NCBI GenBank assembly: GCA_021818505.1
Contig: JAKADX010000032.1
Span: 1 to 50,919 of the forward strand
Length of the DNA stretch: 50,919 nucleotides
Direction: 5' to 3'
From: Pseudomonadota bacterium
Lineage (GTDB): Bacteria > Pseudomonadota > Alphaproteobacteria > Acetobacterales > Acetobacteraceae
This document shows, piece by piece, positions 47,134-50,919 of this stretch (position 1 is its first letter; the number at the start of each line of letters is the position of its first letter). The notes under the pieces were generated by a model. The model saw nothing but the letters and a program-made list of their open reading frames with translations. It was not told the origin of the DNA and ran no database searches. The position numbers and the translations under genes were made by a program.

Positions 47134-47849
47134 TGCCACACCTCCCACCACGGATCGACCGCGTCGATGGAGAAGAAGATGAAGTCGGCGCGCCCGACGA
47201 GGTTCTCCATCGGCACGAAGCCAACGCCGCCGCGATCGGCGGGCACGCGGCTGTCCAGGCTGTTGTCACGGTTGTCGCCCATGACGAACACGTCGCCCGC
47301 CGGCACCTTGAAGGCCGGCGTGTTGTCCAGAGGCTGGTCGTCGCCGGCCTTGAGGATGTCGTGCGACGGGCCGTTCGGCAGCGTCTCGATATAGCGTTTC
47401 AGCAACATCCGCGGCCCCTCGCCCTCGGCCACGTAGTCGCCGTCGGGCCTGCGCGGAACCGTCACGCCGTTGATGGTGAGCTGCCCGTTGATCATCTGCA
47501 CGGTATCGCCGGGCAGGCCGATGATGCGCTTGATGTAGTCGATCGAGGTGTCGCGCGGCAGGCGGAAAACCACAACGTCACCGCGATGCGGCTGGCTGCC
47601 GAAGACGCGGCCGGAGAACGGCACCTCCATGAAGCTCGGCAACGAAAAGCGCGAATAGCCGTAGCTGAACTTGGAGACGAACAGATAATCGCCCACCAGC
47701 AGCGTCGGAATCATTGAGCCGGAGGGGATGTTGAACGGCTCGAACGCGACCGTGCGGATCACGATCGCGATGACGACCGCATACACGACGGTCTTGACGG
47801 TTTCGATAAATCCGCCGGACTTGCGCTTGGCCATGCTGGACTGGGACAT
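47085..47849 (-). CDS. lepB: signal peptidase I
   Basis: A 254-residue inner-membrane protease with one N-terminal transmembrane segment (VVYAVVIAIVIRTVAF), nucleophile Ser45 (IPSGSMIPTL), general base Lys108 (IDYIKRIIGLPGD) and the GDNRDNSLDSR box. It removes signal peptides from exported proteins. ATG 47849 or ATG 47834 could start it; no clear ribosome site precedes either. A 96-base GC-rich gap separates it from acpS. Confidence 0.95.
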   Translation of the reverse strand: MSQSSMAKRKSGGFIETVKTVVYAVVIAIVIRTVAFEPFNIPSGSMIPTLLVGDYLFVSKFSYGYSRFSLPSFMEVPFSGRVFGSQPHRGDVVVFRLPRDTSIDYIKRIIGLPGDTVQMINGQLTINGVTVPRRPDGDYVAEGEGPRMLLKRYIETLPNGPSHDILKAGDDQPLDNTPAFKVPAGDVFVMGDNRDNSLDSRVPADRGGVGFVPMENLVGRADFIFFSIDAVDPWWEVWQWPFEIRWSRLFTGIT

Positions 47850-47945
47850 CGGGTGCGGTGGGTGCGGGTGCTCGGCGGGCTTGGCGGTCCGGGGCGCCGC
47901 GGCGGCGGGACCGGCACGGGCATGAAGCCCAGCCGCCCCCGCGTG

Positions 47946-48359
47946 TCAAGGAACCGCGCCGGGTTCCGCCGAGATGATGACCTGCGCGTAGGCGTACGGA
48001 TACTCGTCGGTCATGGTCAGGTCGATGCGCGCAATGTGCCCCGCCGGCAACAGCGCCGCCAGCCGCGCCGCCGCGCCGCCGTCGAGCCGCAGCGTCGGCT
48101 GGCCGCCCGGCAGGTTGACCACGCCGAGGTCGGACATGAACACGCCGCGTGCGAAACCGGTGCCGAGCGCCTTGGCGCACGCCTCCTTGGCGGCGAACCG
48201 CTTGGCGTAGGTGCCGCTGCGCGCCGTGCCCTGGCGGCGGTCGGCGCGGCGGCGTTCGGTTTCGGTGAACACGCGCAGCAGGAACCGCTCGCCGAACCGT
48301 TCCATGGCCCGTTCGATGCGGCGGATGTCGCAGATGTCGGAACCGAGGCCGAGGATCAC
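47946..48359 (-). CDS. acpS: holo-[acyl-carrier-protein] synthase
   Basis: A 137-residue 4'-phosphopantetheinyl transferase that activates acyl-carrier protein. It has [16 protein letters not shown] (metal-binding Asp) and [16 protein letters not shown] (Glu/Lys), with C-terminal [16 protein letters not shown] 48359 overlaps the rel stop (ATGA). The pdxJ gene that precedes acpS in many alphaproteobacteria is absent. Confidence 0.94.
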   Translation of the reverse strand: MILGLGSDICDIRRIERAMERFGERFLLRVFTETERRRADRRQGTARSGTYAKRFAAKEACAKALGTGFARGVFMSDLGVVNLPGGQPTLRLDGGAAARLAALLPAGHIARIDLTMTDEYPYAYAQVIISAEPGAVP

Positions 48360-50635
48360 GCCCGCGCCCGCTCCACCTGATGCACGCCGGCCGAGGCGCG
48401 CAGCCCAGCGATGACTGTGGCGAGGTGGCGCACGTCGCGCACCTCGACATCGACCAGCAGCTCGTAGAAATCGGCCTGCCGGTTGACCACGCGCAGGTTG
48501 GCCACCGCCCCCTCATGCTTGGCGATGGCATTGGCGACGGTGGCGAGCGTGCCCGCCGCGTTCTGCGCGATGACGCTGATCCGCCCGGTATGTCCCTCGC
48601 CGCGGCCGACGCTGGTGGAAAAGGCCGCCGGCTCCCAGTCCACCTCGATGAACCTCTCGGGCGTGGCGGCGAAGCTCTCCAGCGTCGGACAGTCGCGCGA
48701 GTGAATGGTGACGCCCTTGCCGGTGGTGACGATGCCGACGATGCGGTCGCCCGGCAGCGGGTGGCAGCAGCCAGCGTAGTGAATCGCCATGCCGGGCACG
48801 AGGCCGCTGATCGGCAGGTCGGTGGAAGCGCGCCCCGCTGGCCGGTTCCCGCCGCGCGGCGGCAGGGAGGGCAGCAGCCGCGGCGCGCGCGGCGCCTGCC
48901 GCAGCTCGGGATAGGCGGCGGTGACCACCTCCTTCGCCCCGATATTGCCGTTGCCGACGGCGAGATAGAGGTCCTGCAGGCTCGGCTGTTTGAGCGGCTT
49001 GAGCGCGCCGTCGAGCACCTTCTCCGACCCGTCCAGCCCTTCCTGGCGGAACGCCTTGGCGATCGCCGCCTTGCCGGCATCGAGATATTCGCGCCGCTGC
49101 TGCTGCTGCACATAGCGGCGGATACGCGCGCGCGCCTTGCCGGTAACGACGAAGCGTTCCCATTGCGGACTGGGCGTGCCGGCGCGCGAGGTCAGGATCT
49201 CCACCTGATCGCCGTTCTGCAACTCGTGCCGCAACGGCATCAGGCGGCCGTTGATCTTGGCGCCGACGCAGGTATCGCCGACCTGCGAATGCACGGCGTA
49301 GGCGAAATCGACCGGCGTGGCGCCGCGCGGCAACTGGATCAGTTGCCCCTTCGGCGTGAAGCAGAACACCTGGTCCTGGTAGAGTTCCAGCCGCGTGTTC
49401 TCCAGGAACTCGTCGGGCGAGGAGTTCTCCAGGATCTCCAGCAGATCCTGCACCCAGCGGAAGCGCGCCGTGTCCGCCGCCACCGCTTCGGGCTGCTTGT
49501 AGAGCCAGTGCGCCGCCACACCGGCGTCGGCGACCTCCTGCATCTCGACAGTGCGGATCTGAACCTCGATCTTCTGGTTGCGCGGCTCGCGCAGCGTCAC
49601 GCCCGTGTGGAGGCTCTGGTAGCCGTTGCTCTTCGGCGTGGAGATGTAGTCCTTGAAGCGCCCGGCAATCACCGGATAGGCGGCGTGGACGGCGCCTAGC
49701 GCCGCATAACACGCCTCGCGCGTCGGCACGACGATGCGGAACGCCATGATGTCGGAAAGCTGCTCGAACTGCACGTTGCGGCGCTGCATCTTCTCCCAGA
49801 TCGAGAACGGCGATTTCTCCCGCCCCGTCACCTCGATCACCTCCACGCCGGCGTCGCGGCAGACGCGGCCGAGTTCGGCGCGCACCTCCTCGATCACGTC
49901 GGCTCCCTGGCCACGCAGGAAGTTCAGCCGCGCCTGGATTGTGTCATGCGCCTCCGGTTCCAGTTGCGCGAAGGCCAGAGTCTGCAACTCGTTCTTCACC
50001 GCCTCCATGCCGATGCGTTCGGCGAGCGGGGCGTAGATGTCCATGGTCTCGCGCGCGATGCGCTTGCGCCGCTCCGCTTGCGGAACGAAATGCAGCGTGC
50101 GCATGTTGTGCAGCCGGTCGGCGAGCTTGACCAGTAGCACGCGGATGTCGCGGCTCATCGCCAGCACCAGTTTGCGGAAGTTCTCCGCCTGCTTGGTGCG
50201 GTCCGATTGCAGCTCCAGCCGCGTCAGCTTGGTGACCCCGTCGGCCAGCAGCGCGATCTCGTGGCCGAACTGCCGGTCGATGTCGCGCAGGGTGACGCGC
50301 GTGTCCTCGATCGTATCGTGCAGCAGGCCGGTGGCGATGCTGGCGGTATCCAGCCGGTAGCCGGCCAGGATGTCGGCAACCGCCAGCGGATGCGTGATGT
50401 AGGGATCGCCGTTGTCGCGCCTCTGCTGGCGGTGCGCGTCCTCCGCCAGCGTGTAGGCGGTTGCGATCAGGCCCAGATCGGCCTTGGGGTCATAGCCGCG
50501 CACCCGCGCGACCAGCGCGGCGGCATCAGGGGGTAGCCCCACCGGGGCGGCCGGCGTAGAGGCGGACGGGGCGGCTGCGCCGTCCGGGGCGGGGCGCGCC
50601 GCGGCGCGCCAGAATTCTGCTGCGCCGCCTGCCAT
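48356..50635 (-). CDS. rel: bifunctional (p)ppGpp synthetase/hydrolase (RSH)
   Basis: A 759-residue stringent-response enzyme. In order: an HD hydrolase domain ([18 protein letters not shown], about residues 80-130), a synthetase domain with [18 protein letters not shown] (the R-x-K-D form found in bifunctional enzymes), TGS ([19 protein letters not shown]), a zinc-finger/CC region (GCCHPLPGD) and a C-terminal ACT domain. Both activities should be intact, as expected where it is the only long RSH. It begins seven bases after rpoZ, as in most alphaproteobacteria. Confidence 0.95.
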   Translation of the reverse strand: MAGGAAEFWRAAARPAPDGAAAPSASTPAAPVGLPPDAAALVARVRGYDPKADLGLIATAYTLAEDAHRQQRRDNGDPYITHPLAVADILAGYRLDTASIATGLLHDTIEDTRVTLRDIDRQFGHEIALLADGVTKLTRLELQSDRTKQAENFRKLVLAMSRDIRVLLVKLADRLHNMRTLHFVPQAERRKRIARETMDIYAPLAERIGMEAVKNELQTLAFAQLEPEAHDTIQARLNFLRGQGADVIEEVRAELGRVCRDAGVEVIEVTGREKSPFSIWEKMQRRNVQFEQLSDIMAFRIVVPTREACYAALGAVHAAYPVIAGRFKDYISTPKSNGYQSLHTGVTLREPRNQKIEVQIRTVEMQEVADAGVAAHWLYKQPEAVAADTARFRWVQDLLEILENSSPDEFLENTRLELYQDQVFCFTPKGQLIQLPRGATPVDFAYAVHSQVGDTCVGAKINGRLMPLRHELQNGDQVEILTSRAGTPSPQWERFVVTGKARARIRRYVQQQQRREYLDAGKAAIAKAFRQEGLDGSEKVLDGALKPLKQPSLQDLYLAVGNGNIGAKEVVTAAYPELRQAPRAPRLLPSLPPRGGNRPAGRASTDLPISGLVPGMAIHYAGCCHPLPGDRIVGIVTTGKGVTIHSRDCPTLESFAATPERFIEVDWEPAAFSTSVGRGEGHTGRISVIAQNAAGTLATVANAIAKHEGAVANLRVVNRQADFYELLVDVEVRDVRHLATVIAGLRASAGVHQVERARA

Positions 50636-50642
50636 CCCGCCC

Positions 50643-50919
50643 CTATCGCCGGTTGCGACCGCCGAGTTCGGCCTCGATCGCGGCCTCGATATCCTCCGGA
50701 GCCAGTTCCTCGTTCTCCACGGGCAGCGCCTGCGCCTCCTCCTCCGCCGACACGTCCTGCAGGCCGAAGATGTTCTGGTCGGTCGGGATCAGGTCCAGCA
50801 CCTCCTCGTCGGCCGGCTCCGGCTCCGGCTGGCGCGACAGCGAGCGGACCAGGTCCAGCTCCAGCTTCGCCACCGGGATCGTCTCCTCGGCGATCTCGCG
50901 CAGCGCCACGACGGGGTTC
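50643..50919 (-). CDS. rpoZ: RNA polymerase omega subunit, 5' end outside window
   Basis: The visible part reads NPVVALREIAEETI and continues to an acidic tail (EEVLDLIPTD, PEDIEAAIEAELGG). NPVVALREIAE is the conserved middle of RpoZ, which normally begins MARVTVEDCV some 45 codons earlier, so the gene runs off the window end. Omega helps assemble RNA polymerase and binds ppGpp together with beta-prime, which suits its place before rel. Confidence 0.93.
   Translation of the reverse strand, partial: NPVVALREIAEETIPVAKLELDLVRSLSRQPEPEPADEEVLDLIPTDQNIFGLQDVSAEEEAQALPVENEELAPEDIEAAIEAELGGRNRR

Noticed and set aside
47850-47945. Possible terminator or small RNA between acpS and lepB (CGGTCC...GGACCG)
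   Set aside because: The arms are six bases with a long loop and no T-tract, and the genes are expected to be co-transcribed.

Overview
The window is GC-rich, gene-dense alphaproteobacterial DNA. The best fit is Acetobacteraceae (Rhodospirillales): it has the alphaproteobacterial rpoZ-rel-acpS-lepB-rnc-era block, a Hint-domain repeat protein of a kind common in that family, and a small Arg/Ala-rich protein I associate with it. This placement is inference from gene content; no rRNA or tRNA was seen.

Layout. 1-418: the end of an IS3-family element that has cut a small conserved gene. 548-5996: a ribose-type ABC importer operon (binding protein, two permeases, double ATPase) with a divergent GntR/FCD regulator and a candidate operator between them. 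6257-10388: a SoxC/SoxD-like sulfite dehydrogenase pair, a DUF192 protein, an AcuC-type deacetylase and a haloacid dehalogenase. 10444-12687: a Gly/Ser-repeat protein ending in a Hint domain. 12665-15462: an NtrC-type regulator and its histidine kinase. 15577-17036: a trypsin-fold protein with all three catalytic residues replaced, translationally coupled to a LuxR-type regulator with an altered receiver. 17107-22989: an SDR, an intact HtrA protease, Pal, Kup, stand-alone IspD and an IsdG/HmuQ-like haem monooxygenase. 23009-23713: a lysine-rich orphan protein.

23890-33429 is one long plus-strand operon: a branched-chain-type ABC importer (binding protein, LivHMGF-like proteins) interleaved with an FAD oxidoreductase and followed by HyuB and HyuA. 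It probably imports and opens a cyclic amide, or carboxylates a small substrate, at the cost of ATP. Facing it, at 33395-37145 on the minus strand, is a compact three-gene cassette: a lysozyme-fold protein with a peptidoglycan-binding domain, a membrane protein and a patatin phospholipase. A strong palindrome lies just upstream of it. I consider this the best candidate for an undescribed system.

37262-50919: an isochorismatase-fold protein without the usual cysteine, leuCD, an orphan TadG-like surface protein with a recognisable promoter, then the housekeeping block parC, recO, Nudix, thioesterase, era, rnc, lepB, acpS, rel and rpoZ (cut by the window end), all on the minus strand and mostly overlapping by 4 to 8 bases.
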